Source: Yanghanlia sp047501535 (GTDB lineage: Bacteria > Pseudomonadota > Gammaproteobacteria > Burkholderiales > Burkholderiaceae_B). From it: a stretch of 64,000 bases of DNA. This document shows positions 39,371-46,974 of this stretch, piece by piece. The translations under genes were made by a program, and so were the position numbers. How positions within the stretch are numbered: the stretch's first letter is position 1; the number at the start of each line of letters is the position of its first letter. The stretch lies in assembly GCF_047501535.1 (NCBI RefSeq), contig NZ_JAZDRJ010000001.1, positions 62,001 through 126,000 of the forward strand, in the 5' to 3' direction. Under the pieces are notes generated by a model. It saw only the letters and a program-made list of their open reading frames with translations. It was not told the origin of the DNA and searched no databases.

Positions 39371-39560
39371 GGCGTGTTTCCGAGTAAGGTCCGACAGTCG
39401 AGTTTATGCGATGTGGGTAGCGAAGTGGCAGCGTCAAGGGCTGGTGTTAAGTAACTAGGTAAGCATATAGCCAAAAAATATAGCGTCATTATGCGACGCC
39501 TGGCTGGCTTCCGTTAGACTACGTCCTCCTTAATGTTTCAACATTGGAGATATTTCCAAG

Positions 39561-40550
39561 ATGTTCGCTGCACCCCGCTCTTTGAGCAAAAAGATTTTTT
39601 CCGGCATTGCTGGGGCCCTTCTTCTGGCCGCCAGTCAGGCTGTTTCAGCTGCCTGGCCCGAAAAGCCCGTTACGTTGATTGTGCCTTACCCAGCCGGAGG
39701 CGGTGCCGACACCATTGGGCGCTTGGTGAGCGAGAGGTTGAGTGATCGACTGGGGCAGCCAGTCATTGTGCGTAATGTGCCGGGTGCGGGCACGCTGGTG
39801 GGCGCGCGCGCCTTGCTGCAAGCCGAAGCCGATGGCTATACGCTGATGCTGGCACCTAACAACCAGCTCACCATGTTGCCCCACCTGAATGAGAATGTGG
39901 ATTTCTCCCCGAACGATGATTTTGCATTCATCACCCAAGTGGCCTCTATCTTCTACTTCGTTGCCGTGCCGGCGGATTCTCCCTTGCAGTCGCTCACTCA
40001 GTTGATCGATCAAGCCAAGAAGGAACCGGGCGCCTTGAATTATTCCTCTTGCGGCCCCGGCTCGGGCTGCAACGTGGCGGGTGAATACTTTAAGTCTCTG
40101 ACGGGCACCGATATTCTTCACGTTCCCTACGCGGGGAGCGCCGCCGCGGTGACAGCCATTCTGGGCAAGCAGGTGGATGTGGCTTTTGATACGGCGGCTG
40201 CGCTAACCAGCCAGATTCAAGCAGGCAAGATCCGGGCGTTGGCGATTGCCGAGCCTGAGCGTTGGTCTGTGGTTCCCGAGGTTCCCACTGCGGTGGAACA
40301 AGGAGTGGATGAATTTCTGTTCGCCAACTGGCAAGGGCTGGTTGCACCCGCGGGTACGCCTGAAGCGGTCATTGAGCGGGTAAATGCCACATGGCGCGAG
40401 ATCTCAGAAGCACCGGAAACGGCGGAAGCATTCAGTGCGCGAGGCTTAGGGCTGCGCTACAGTACCCCCGAGAAGTTTGCCGCTGATGTACGCGAAGATC
40501 TTGTTAAATGGGGCGAGGTTATTCAAGACGCTGGTATTCAGATCCAATGA
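39561..40550 (+). CDS. Bug/TctC-family periplasmic receptor
   Basis: 329-residue receptor. Signal peptide at residues 1-32 ending V-S-A-A-W; then W-P-E-K-P-V-T-L-I-V-P-Y-P-A-G-G-G-A-D-T, V-I-V-R-N-V-P-G-A-G-T and A-P-N-N-Q-L-T. Its stop codon overlaps the start of a rhodanese gene (ATGA), which ties the two together. A short palindrome AATGTT-TC-AACATT lies 16-29 bases before the start and GGAG 11 bases before. A sulfur-containing organic acid is a possible ligand, by context only. Confidence 0.92.
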   Translation: MFAAPRSLSKKIFSGIAGALLLAASQAVSAAWPEKPVTLIVPYPAGGGADTIGRLVSERLSDRLGQPVIVRNVPGAGTLVGARALLQAEADGYTLMLAPNNQLTMLPHLNENVDFSPNDDFAFITQVASIFYFVAVPADSPLQSLTQLIDQAKKEPGALNYSSCGPGSGCNVAGEYFKSLTGTDILHVPYAGSAAAVTAILGKQVDVAFDTAAALTSQIQAGKIRALAIAEPERWSVVPEVPTAVEQGVDEFLFANWQGLVAPAGTPEAVIERVNATWREISEAPETAEAFSARGLGLRYSTPEKFAADVREDLVKWGEVIQDAGIQIQ

Positions 40551-41419
40551 ACGAAATCGATCATGACGCTTTGGTTGTCAGCCCGCAGTGGCTGGCGGCC
40601 CGGCTGGGAAAGCCGGGTGTACGCATCGTGGATTGCTCCACGTGGATGCAGCCCAACCCTGTAGGCGCTTCCACCATGACTTCTGCCCGGTCACATTGGG
40701 CGCAGGCGCATTTGCCGGGTTCCGTGCATTGGGACTTGGTTGAGGATTTCTCCGCTCAAGAAGCGTGTTATCCATTTACGCGGCCTGCAGCCAGTGAACT
40801 GGCTGCCTTGCTCAGCCGCAGTGGCATTGCGCCGGATGACCATCTGGTGCTTTACGGAGCGCGGCACCCGAATATCGTGACTCGGGCGTGGTGGGTGCTA
40901 CATAGCATGGGCGTGGAGCGAGTCTCTGTTCTGGATGGCGGGCTGGAGTACTGGCAGCAGTTGGGTTTGCCGCTGGATGCGGTAGAAGTGTCCTGGCCCG
41001 CGACTAACTGGGGGCCGGAGGATTTCACGCCTGCTTGCCTAGCCGATGCTGCGGCTGTGCAGCGGGCCCTGAACGGAGAGGCTGTGTTGGTGAACGCATT
41101 GTCGGCAGCACAGTTTGTGGGAGACCCGAACTCGCCCCACTATGGGCGGCCGGGCCGTATTCCGGGCAGCCTATCTCTACCCGCTGGGGCCATGCATGAG
41201 GAGGGCCGCTTCCTGGCGCCGGCAGCTGTTCGCGAGGCCGCTATTGCGGCAGGCGTGCCAGAAGACCCCAATACTCCCATTATTACGTATTGCGGGGGCG
41301 GGCTGGCGGCGTCCAACACATACTTGTGCCTGTTGAGGGCGGGTTGGGTCAACCTAAGCCTTTACGACAATTCCTTGCTGGAATGGTCGGCTAACCCCGA
41401 CTTGCCAATGACCTGCTGA
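40547..41419 (+). CDS. Two-domain rhodanese-like sulfurtransferase
   Basis: 290-residue tandem rhodanese (thiosulfate or 3-mercaptopyruvate sulfurtransferase class). The inactive N-terminal domain runs to about residue 145 (H-L-P-G-S-V-H-W-D at 55-63); the active domain has G-R-I-P-G-S-L-S-L-P and the loop Y-C249-G-G-G-L-A-A, a variant of the common C-G-S-G-V-T-A. No signal peptide. Start is ATG 40547, overlapping the Bug stop. The weak hairpin CGGGG/CCCCG at 41432-41456 may end the transcript. Confidence 0.92.
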   Translation: MNEIDHDALVVSPQWLAARLGKPGVRIVDCSTWMQPNPVGASTMTSARSHWAQAHLPGSVHWDLVEDFSAQEACYPFTRPAASELAALLSRSGIAPDDHLVLYGARHPNIVTRAWWVLHSMGVERVSVLDGGLEYWQQLGLPLDAVEVSWPATNWGPEDFTPACLADAAAVQRALNGEAVLVNALSAAQFVGDPNSPHYGRPGRIPGSLSLPAGAMHEEGRFLAPAAVREAAIAAGVPEDPNTPIITYCGGGLAASNTYLCLLRAGWVNLSLYDNSLLEWSANPDLPMTC

Positions 41420-41462
41420 GCTAGGGTGATACGGGGGCCGGGTAAACCGCGCCCCGCTGCTT

Positions 41463-42839
41463 TTACAGCAGCTTCATGCGCTGCATCTTGCCCTTAATCG
41501 GGGTTTCGCGTAGCCGGGGGAAGGCGCGGTGGGCGATATTGCGGTCAAGTGCCACATACGAGACTTGATCGGTGATGCTGATTTTGCCGACCTGCTCGCG
41601 TGTCAGCCCCCCATCGCCGGTGAGGGCGCCCAGCAAATCACCGGGGCGTAATTTGGCCTTTTTACCGCCCAACACCAGCAAGGTTCTCATAGGCGCCCGG
41701 GCAGGCCGCGTTCCTGCCTTGAGGCGCGGTAGGGCTTGCCAGTCCAGCGGTTGATCCTGATGCTTCTCAATTCGGGCCGCGACATGTTTTTCATCTGCGC
41801 TGCACAGGCTTAGGGCCAGCCCGCGTTCTTGCATGCGCCCGGTGCGGCCAATCCGGTGGATATGCACGGAAGCGTCACGCGCCAGCTCCACGTTCATCAC
41901 CATGGGAAGGGCGGGGATGTCCAACCCACGTGCGGCGACATCGGTGGCTACCAGCACATTGCAGCTTTGGTTGGCGAACTGGGCCAGCACATCGTCGCGA
42001 TCGCGCTGTTCTTTATCACCATGCAGGGCCAGGGCGCTGAAGCCCTCGTGGGCGAGATAGGCTGCCAGATCTGCACAGGCCGCCTTGGTATTACAGAACA
42101 GCAGGGCGGATTCTGGTTGGAAGTATTGCAAGAGCGCTGCCGCGGCTTCGAAACGCCTGGCCTCTTCAATCTCGTAGAAATATTGTTGAATCTGGCCCGC
42201 TTCATGTACGGCATCGACTTTGACCATTTCTGGCTGTTTTAGCAGCAGGTCGGCATCCCGGCTGATGGTGTCGGGATAGGTGGCCGAAAACAGCAGGGTT
42301 TGCCGCTCTGGAGGGCAAGCATTGGCAATTTCCAGAACATCGGCGAAGAAACCCATGTCGACCATTCGGTCGGCCTCGTCGAGCACCAACGTATGCACGG
42401 TGGATAAATCGAGGCTGGCGCGATCCATGTGGTCCAGCAAGCGGCCGGGCGTACCCACAATAATGTGAGCGCCGTGAGCCAGCGATTCCACTTGAGGCTT
42501 AGCCGGGGCGCCGCCGGTCAGCGTCAGCACTTTGATATTGCCGGCGGCGCGCGCGAGGCGCCGCAGTTCGGTGGCGACTTGTTCAGAAAGCTCTCGTGTT
42601 GGGCAGATGACCAGTGCTTGAACGGAACGGCGTTCCGGGTTCAGACGATGCAAAATGCCCAGGCCGAACGCTGCCGTCTTGCCACTGCCTGTTTTGGCCT
42701 GCGCAATGAGGTCTCGGCCTGCCAGGATAAGCGGCAGGCTTTGCTCCTGAATTGGCGTCATGGCGGCGTAACCCAGTTGTGCCAGGTTATCGAGTTGAGC
42801 CGGGTGGAGCGGCAGGGTGGAAAAAGCGGATGAGGTCAC
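41463..42839 (-). CDS. dbpA: ATP-dependent RNA helicase DbpA
   Basis: 458-residue DEAD-box helicase that acts on 23S rRNA in 50S assembly. Motifs in order: Q-motif M-T-P-I-Q-E-Q, A-K-T-G-S-G-K-T, P-T-R-E-L, G-T-P-G-R, V-L-D-E-A-D, S-A-T, D-V-A-A-R-G-L-D and H-R-I-G-R-T-G-R. The C-terminal about 75 residues (L-R-P-G-D-L-L-G-A-L-T-G-D-G-G-L and V-G-K-I-S-I) form the DbpA RNA-binding domain that recognises hairpin 92, which separates it from RhlE or SrmB. Confidence 0.95.
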   Translation of the reverse strand: MTSSAFSTLPLHPAQLDNLAQLGYAAMTPIQEQSLPLILAGRDLIAQAKTGSGKTAAFGLGILHRLNPERRSVQALVICPTRELSEQVATELRRLARAAGNIKVLTLTGGAPAKPQVESLAHGAHIIVGTPGRLLDHMDRASLDLSTVHTLVLDEADRMVDMGFFADVLEIANACPPERQTLLFSATYPDTISRDADLLLKQPEMVKVDAVHEAGQIQQYFYEIEEARRFEAAAALLQYFQPESALLFCNTKAACADLAAYLAHEGFSALALHGDKEQRDRDDVLAQFANQSCNVLVATDVAARGLDIPALPMVMNVELARDASVHIHRIGRTGRMQERGLALSLCSADEKHVAARIEKHQDQPLDWQALPRLKAGTRPARAPMRTLLVLGGKKAKLRPGDLLGALTGDGGLTREQVGKISITDQVSYVALDRNIAHRAFPRLRETPIKGKMQRMKLL

Positions 42840-43007
42840 GGATTCAGGCCATGCAAAGTTGAATGGAATAGTCTAGCCGATCAGCCCTGCCGTCAGGTGC
42901 GCTCACCCGCCATAATCTGACCTGCATAACGGTTTATGCGATGATCATGCTGCACCGCTCCCGTGTGGGGCATTCTGCAACCGTAACCCTAAAAGGAAGA
43001 GACTATT

Positions 43008-43502
43008 ATGAGTATCGGGTCTGAGTCGTCTGAGAACGTCGTGAACCAACAGAACCATGAACACTGCATTTTCTGCCGCATCGCCGCAGGTGAAATCCCT
43101 GCCCATGTGGTGTATGAAGATGATCAGATCAAGGCGTTTCTGGATATTATGCCGATCCGGCCCGGCCACGTGCTCATTATTCCCAAATCGCACCACGACT
43201 ATTACGACGATTTGCCGCCCGAACTGGCCGCCGCCATTGTGCAGTTGGGGCAGCGTTTGGGCAAAGGGATGAAAAAACTTTACGGCGTGGAACGGGTGGC
43301 CTTCTTGTTCACAGGAACGGATGTTTCACATGTGCATGCCCATGTGGTGCCCATGCATGAAAAAACCGACATTACGTCGCCCATTTATATCGAGCAGCAG
43401 CCGTTGAGCTTTCGCTTGGCCCCTCGCGTTGACGACGATGAGTTGCGCCAGACGGTGGCCGACATCAGCGCACAGTTAGAACACAATGTCACTACGATGT
43501 AG
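43008..43502 (+). CDS. HIT-family protein
   Basis: 164-residue histidine-triad nucleotide hydrolase. The active site H108-V-H110-A-H112-V and the N-terminal zinc-type C20-I-F-C23 are visible, with A-F-L-D-I-M-P-I-R-P-G-H-V-L-I-I-P-K between them. AAAGGAAGAG precedes the start. It probably hydrolyses aminoacyl-AMP, Ap4A or similar. Its last 17 bases overlap dinB. Confidence 0.93.
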   Translation: MSIGSESSENVVNQQNHEHCIFCRIAAGEIPAHVVYEDDQIKAFLDIMPIRPGHVLIIPKSHHDYYDDLPPELAAAIVQLGQRLGKGMKKLYGVERVAFLFTGTDVSHVHAHVVPMHEKTDITSPIYIEQQPLSFRLAPRVDDDELRQTVADISAQLEHNVTTM

Positions 43503-44661
43503 CAACGAAAATCAGGAGCGCCGCATCGCGCATCTGGATATGGATGCCTTCTATGCATCGGTGGAGTTGCTGCGCTACCCGGAATTGCGCGGCCTGCCGG
43601 TGGTGATCGGTGGCCGCAGCGCTACGCGGCCCGGGGTGGCGCCCGATGGCACGCGCTTGTACTCTCGTTTGGGTGACTATGTCGGCCGAGGGGTAATCAC
43701 CACCGCTACGTACGAAGCGCGGGCCTTGGGCGTGCATTCCGCCATGGGGCTGATGAAGGCGGCCAGGCTGGCACCAGATGCCATTTTGCTGCCTGCTGAT
43801 TTCACGCAGTACCGCTTATATTCGCGCCGTTTCAAAGAGGCAGTGGCGTGCATCGCCCCACAGATAGAAGATCGCGGGATCGATGAAATCTATCTGGACC
43901 TGACCGGCCTTGAGCAGGACAGCTTATCGCTGGCGCATGCCTTGAAAACTGCGGTGCGTGAGGCGACAGGCTTAAGCTGTTCTATCGGAATTTCACCGAA
44001 TAAGCTGTTATCCAAGATCGCGTCTGACCTCGATAAGCCGGATGGCATCACCCTGATTGGCGAAGGTGATCTGCAAGCGCGTATCTGGCCGCTGCCGGTG
44101 GGCCGCATCAATGGCATTGGCCCCAAGGCTCAGGCAAGGTTGGGCGAAATGGGCATACACACCATTGGTGAGCTCGCAGGCACGCCGTTGCATGTGCTGG
44201 TCACGCAATTCAGCGAACGTTACTCGCATTGGTTGCTGGAAGCGGCCCATGGCCGGGATGATCGCCCCGTAGTCGTGGAATCCACCCCCAAATCGGTCAG
44301 CCGGGAAACCACCTTTGAACGCGATTTACACGTGCAGCGCGACCGGGTGGAGCTGGGCCGAATCCTGGATGGCCTGTGCGAGCGCGTGGCTGACGACCTC
44401 AGCCGTAAATCGCTGGCGGGGCGCACCATAGGCGTGAAGGTGAGATTCGAGGATTTTCGTACCGTGACCCGAGACTTGACCTTGCCGCAGGCGATTACAG
44501 AAGCGCCTGCTATTCGTCAGGCTGCAGGCCTGTGTTTGAAACGCATCCCCATGGAGCGCAGGCTGCGTTTGCTCGGCGTGCGGGTTGGGGCCCTGGCCCT
44601 GCCTGGCAAGGGAGACGACAGTCTGGAACCCCACGACTTGCAGCTGGATCTGTTCTCTTGA
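43486..44661 (+). CDS. dinB: DNA polymerase IV (Y-family)
   Basis: 391-residue error-prone polymerase for lesion bypass. The palm motif I-A-H-L-D-M-D-A-F-Y-A-S-V-E begins at about residue 14; the second catalytic motif reads D-R-G-I-D-E-I-Y-L-D where E. coli has Y-S-I-D-E-A, a variant also known in other betaproteobacteria. L-S-C-S-I-G-I-S-P-N-K-L-L-S-K-I-A-S-D and the helix-hairpin-helix G-I-G-P-K-A-Q follow. The C-terminus ends D-L-Q-L-D-L-F-S, which resembles a clamp-binding motif (Q-L-D-L-F). No LexA box was recognised. Confidence 0.92.
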   Translation: MSLRCSNENQERRIAHLDMDAFYASVELLRYPELRGLPVVIGGRSATRPGVAPDGTRLYSRLGDYVGRGVITTATYEARALGVHSAMGLMKAARLAPDAILLPADFTQYRLYSRRFKEAVACIAPQIEDRGIDEIYLDLTGLEQDSLSLAHALKTAVREATGLSCSIGISPNKLLSKIASDLDKPDGITLIGEGDLQARIWPLPVGRINGIGPKAQARLGEMGIHTIGELAGTPLHVLVTQFSERYSHWLLEAAHGRDDRPVVVESTPKSVSRETTFERDLHVQRDRVELGRILDGLCERVADDLSRKSLAGRTIGVKVRFEDFRTVTRDLTLPQAITEAPAIRQAAGLCLKRIPMERRLRLLGVRVGALALPGKGDDSLEPHDLQLDLFS

Positions 44662-44685
44662 GCTGCTGAGCGCCAGGCGTCGCCC

Positions 44686-45555
44686 TTAGAGATCGAGTAC
44701 CGCTTCGAGTCGATCACCCACGCTGAGCACGGTATCTTCTCGTGCACCCGCCATGACCGCATTCACGCCAAAAAGAATGCCCGCTTCGAAGTTCCGATAG
44801 CTGCGCAGCGTAGTCATGGGCTCGTTGCCGAATTCGGCCGTTGCCGGGTCCACGTTCGGCATACTGCATCGCGTGCAACGCTTGACCAAGGCGAAGGTTA
44901 GGTCTCCCAGTTGCAAGTGGCTGACGTAATCTTCTTCATAGGCGGCCAAGCCCTGAATAACTATATTTGGCCGAAAGCGGTTCATCCCGATGGGTGGGTG
45001 ATCACGGGCGGCGAGATGATGGTTGAGGTCTTCCAGTGAAGCTTGATTGGTGATTAGTAGGGGGAAGCCATCCGCAAACCCTACGAGGTGCTCGTTGGGG
45101 AACTCCGTTTGGACCGGGTTGCGCTGCTGCCAGAGTGCCACCCGCTCAGGGTCTGCGAGGCGGCGGGCGTATTGGTGCACCCGAACGAGGTGGCAGGGCT
45201 GGCCGAGGTAGTCGCTGAGCCAGCGGGCGGCCATATCGCCTTCGTCCTGACCAAGAGTTCCACTATCCCAGATGCGGATGGGAACAGGAGGAACTGAAGA
45301 TTCAGAGTGTTGCAGGCTAATGCGCAGGGTGGGCATGTCGGGTGCGTTCAGGAACAAGGCGGTCGCATCGAGCGAAGGCTGGATCAGTGCCATTTCCGGG
45401 CGGGTGCGCTGTGTCATGAAGTTGCCGCTGCTATCCACCACCACCCATTCGCGGTCATGCGCCAGACCTGTTGCGGATACGCCCACCTGAGTGTGGGTGA
45501 TGCTGCCGCAGGACTTGACAGGATAAGTGTGCAAGGAGAGGATGCTGATGGTCAT
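44686..45555 (-). CDS. MOSC-domain protein (mARC/YcbX type)
   Basis: 289 residues: the N-terminal MOSC beta-barrel (Y-P-V-K-S-C-G-S-I, D-R-E-W-V-V-V) and a C-terminal MOSC domain with the molybdenum-binding cysteine in K-R-C-T-R-C-S-M-P-N-V-D-P. Related proteins (YcbX, mARC) reduce N-hydroxylated compounds with a molybdenum cofactor. Without the C-terminal ferredoxin of E. coli YcbX it needs a separate electron donor. Convergent with dinB, 24 bases apart. Confidence 0.9.
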   Translation of the reverse strand: MTISILSLHTYPVKSCGSITHTQVGVSATGLAHDREWVVVDSSGNFMTQRTRPEMALIQPSLDATALFLNAPDMPTLRISLQHSESSVPPVPIRIWDSGTLGQDEGDMAARWLSDYLGQPCHLVRVHQYARRLADPERVALWQQRNPVQTEFPNEHLVGFADGFPLLITNQASLEDLNHHLAARDHPPIGMNRFRPNIVIQGLAAYEEDYVSHLQLGDLTFALVKRCTRCSMPNVDPATAEFGNEPMTTLRSYRNFEAGILFGVNAVMAGAREDTVLSVGDRLEAVLDL

Positions 45556-45672
45556 CGGGGTCTCATTCCAGGGGGGCCTTATGACTCGACTCCGGCATGA
45601 TAGCGCGCCCGCGCTAAAATTTTGTCCGGCGCCACAATTTGGTGGCTATTCTTATTGTTACAGGAAATTGAT

Positions 45673-46863
45673 ATGGAATTTGATCGGGCGGGGATGAATG
45701 CGCTGATGGATATCGTCGCGCGTCCGGAACTGGTGTTTGTGCGCGGCGAAGGTTCGTGGATCGAAGACCACAACGGCAAGCGCTATATGGACTTCATCCA
45801 GGGCTGGGCCGTCAACAGTCTGGGGCATTGCCCGCCTTCCGTCCGACGAGCGCTGGAAGAACAGGCAGGGCAGATTATCAACCCGTCGCCCGCTTACTTC
45901 AATGGGCCGTCCATGGCTTTGGCAAAGCGCATTACGGGGGCATCGTGTTTCGACCGGGTGTTTTTCGCCAATAGCGGGGCGGAAGCCAACGAAGGGGCTA
46001 TTAAGCTGGCTCGCAAATGGGGGCAGTTGAACCGCAAGGGTGCGTACAAAATCATCACCATGGAAAACAGCTTCCATGGGCGTACGTTGGCCACCATGTC
46101 GGCGTCGGGCAAAGCAGGCTGGGATACTTTGTTCGCGCCTCAGGTGCCGGGTTTCCCCAAGGCTGTGCTGAACGATCTGGATTCCGTGAAGGCGCACATC
46201 GACGACGAAACCGTAGCCATTATGCTTGAGCCTGTTTTGGGTGAAGCTGGGGTGATGCCGGCCACACGCGAGTTCATGCAGGGCTTGCGCGCGTTGGCCG
46301 ACGAACACGGCCTGCTGCTGATTGTCGATGAAGTGCAGACTGGCTTCGGGCGTACCGGCACGATGTTCGCTTACGAGCAATCCGGCATCGAGCCCGACAT
46401 CATGACACTAGGCAAAGGCATTGGCGGCGGCGTACCGTTGGCGGCGCTGTGCGCCCGCGAATCGGTGTCCTGCTTCGCTCATGGCGATCAGGGCGGCACC
46501 TATAACGGCAACCCGCTCATGACAGCCGTAGGCACTGCTGTGTTCGACGAACTCATGGCTGATGGCTTTCTCGAAAGCGTTCGCCAGCGTGGCCAGCAGT
46601 TGTCCGAGGGCTTGCTGGCTCTCTCGGAAAAATGGGGCTTGAAAGGTGAGCGCGGCTCGGGCTTGTTGCGTGCTTTGATGCTGGACCGCGACGAAGGCCC
46701 GGCCATTGTGCAGGCCGCCATGGCCCGCACGCCGGAAGGCCTACTGCTGAATGCGCCGCGCCCCAACTTGCTGCGTTTCATGCCCGCTTTGAACGTGACC
46801 GAAGAAGAAGTGGCTTGGACGCTTGCGCGTCTGGACGAGATCATCGCTCAGGTACGCAAATAG
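45673..46863 (+). CDS. Acetylornithine-type class III aminotransferase
   Basis: 396-residue PLP enzyme close to ArgD. It shows Y-M-D-F-I-Q-G-W-A-V-N-S-L-G-H at the N-terminus, the phosphate-site N-S-G-A-E-A-N-E, the ring-stacking F-H-G-R-T, the D-E-V-Q-T-G-F-G-R-T-G aspartate and the Schiff-base lysine in T-L-G-K-G-I-G-G-G. AGGAAA is 9 bases before ATG 45673; the longer frame from 45622 lies upstream of the ribosome site. It may supply ArgD activity or act on a related omega-amino acid. A strong terminator follows. Confidence 0.9.
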   Translation: MEFDRAGMNALMDIVARPELVFVRGEGSWIEDHNGKRYMDFIQGWAVNSLGHCPPSVRRALEEQAGQIINPSPAYFNGPSMALAKRITGASCFDRVFFANSGAEANEGAIKLARKWGQLNRKGAYKIITMENSFHGRTLATMSASGKAGWDTLFAPQVPGFPKAVLNDLDSVKAHIDDETVAIMLEPVLGEAGVMPATREFMQGLRALADEHGLLLIVDEVQTGFGRTGTMFAYEQSGIEPDIMTLGKGIGGGVPLAALCARESVSCFAHGDQGGTYNGNPLMTAVGTAVFDELMADGFLESVRQRGQQLSEGLLALSEKWGLKGERGSGLLRALMLDRDEGPAIVQAAMARTPEGLLLNAPRPNLLRFMPALNVTEEEVAWTLARLDEIIAQVRK

Positions 46864-46884
46864 CCGCAGTATTCGTTGCATTGT

Positions 46885-46931
46885 AAAAAGCCTGTGTCAC
46901 ATGCTGGGAAGCTGTGACACAGGCTTTTTTT
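46885..46931. terminator. Bidirectional rho-independent terminator
   Basis: Perfect 17-bp stem AAAAAGCCTGTGTCACA with its complement, 11-base loop, flanked by A-tract and T-tract. It lies between the aminotransferase stop and the convergent glcB stop and should end both transcripts. Confidence 0.95.
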
Positions 46932-46974
46932 ATTGCCGGGGGTTTGTGCCCCGGCCCCACGTGTGGCGGAGTGC

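Noticed and set aside
39532..39545. AATGTT-TC-AACATT palindrome before the Bug gene at 39561 as operator
   Set aside because: Six-base arms only and no regulator nearby; noted in the gene entry without a separate call.
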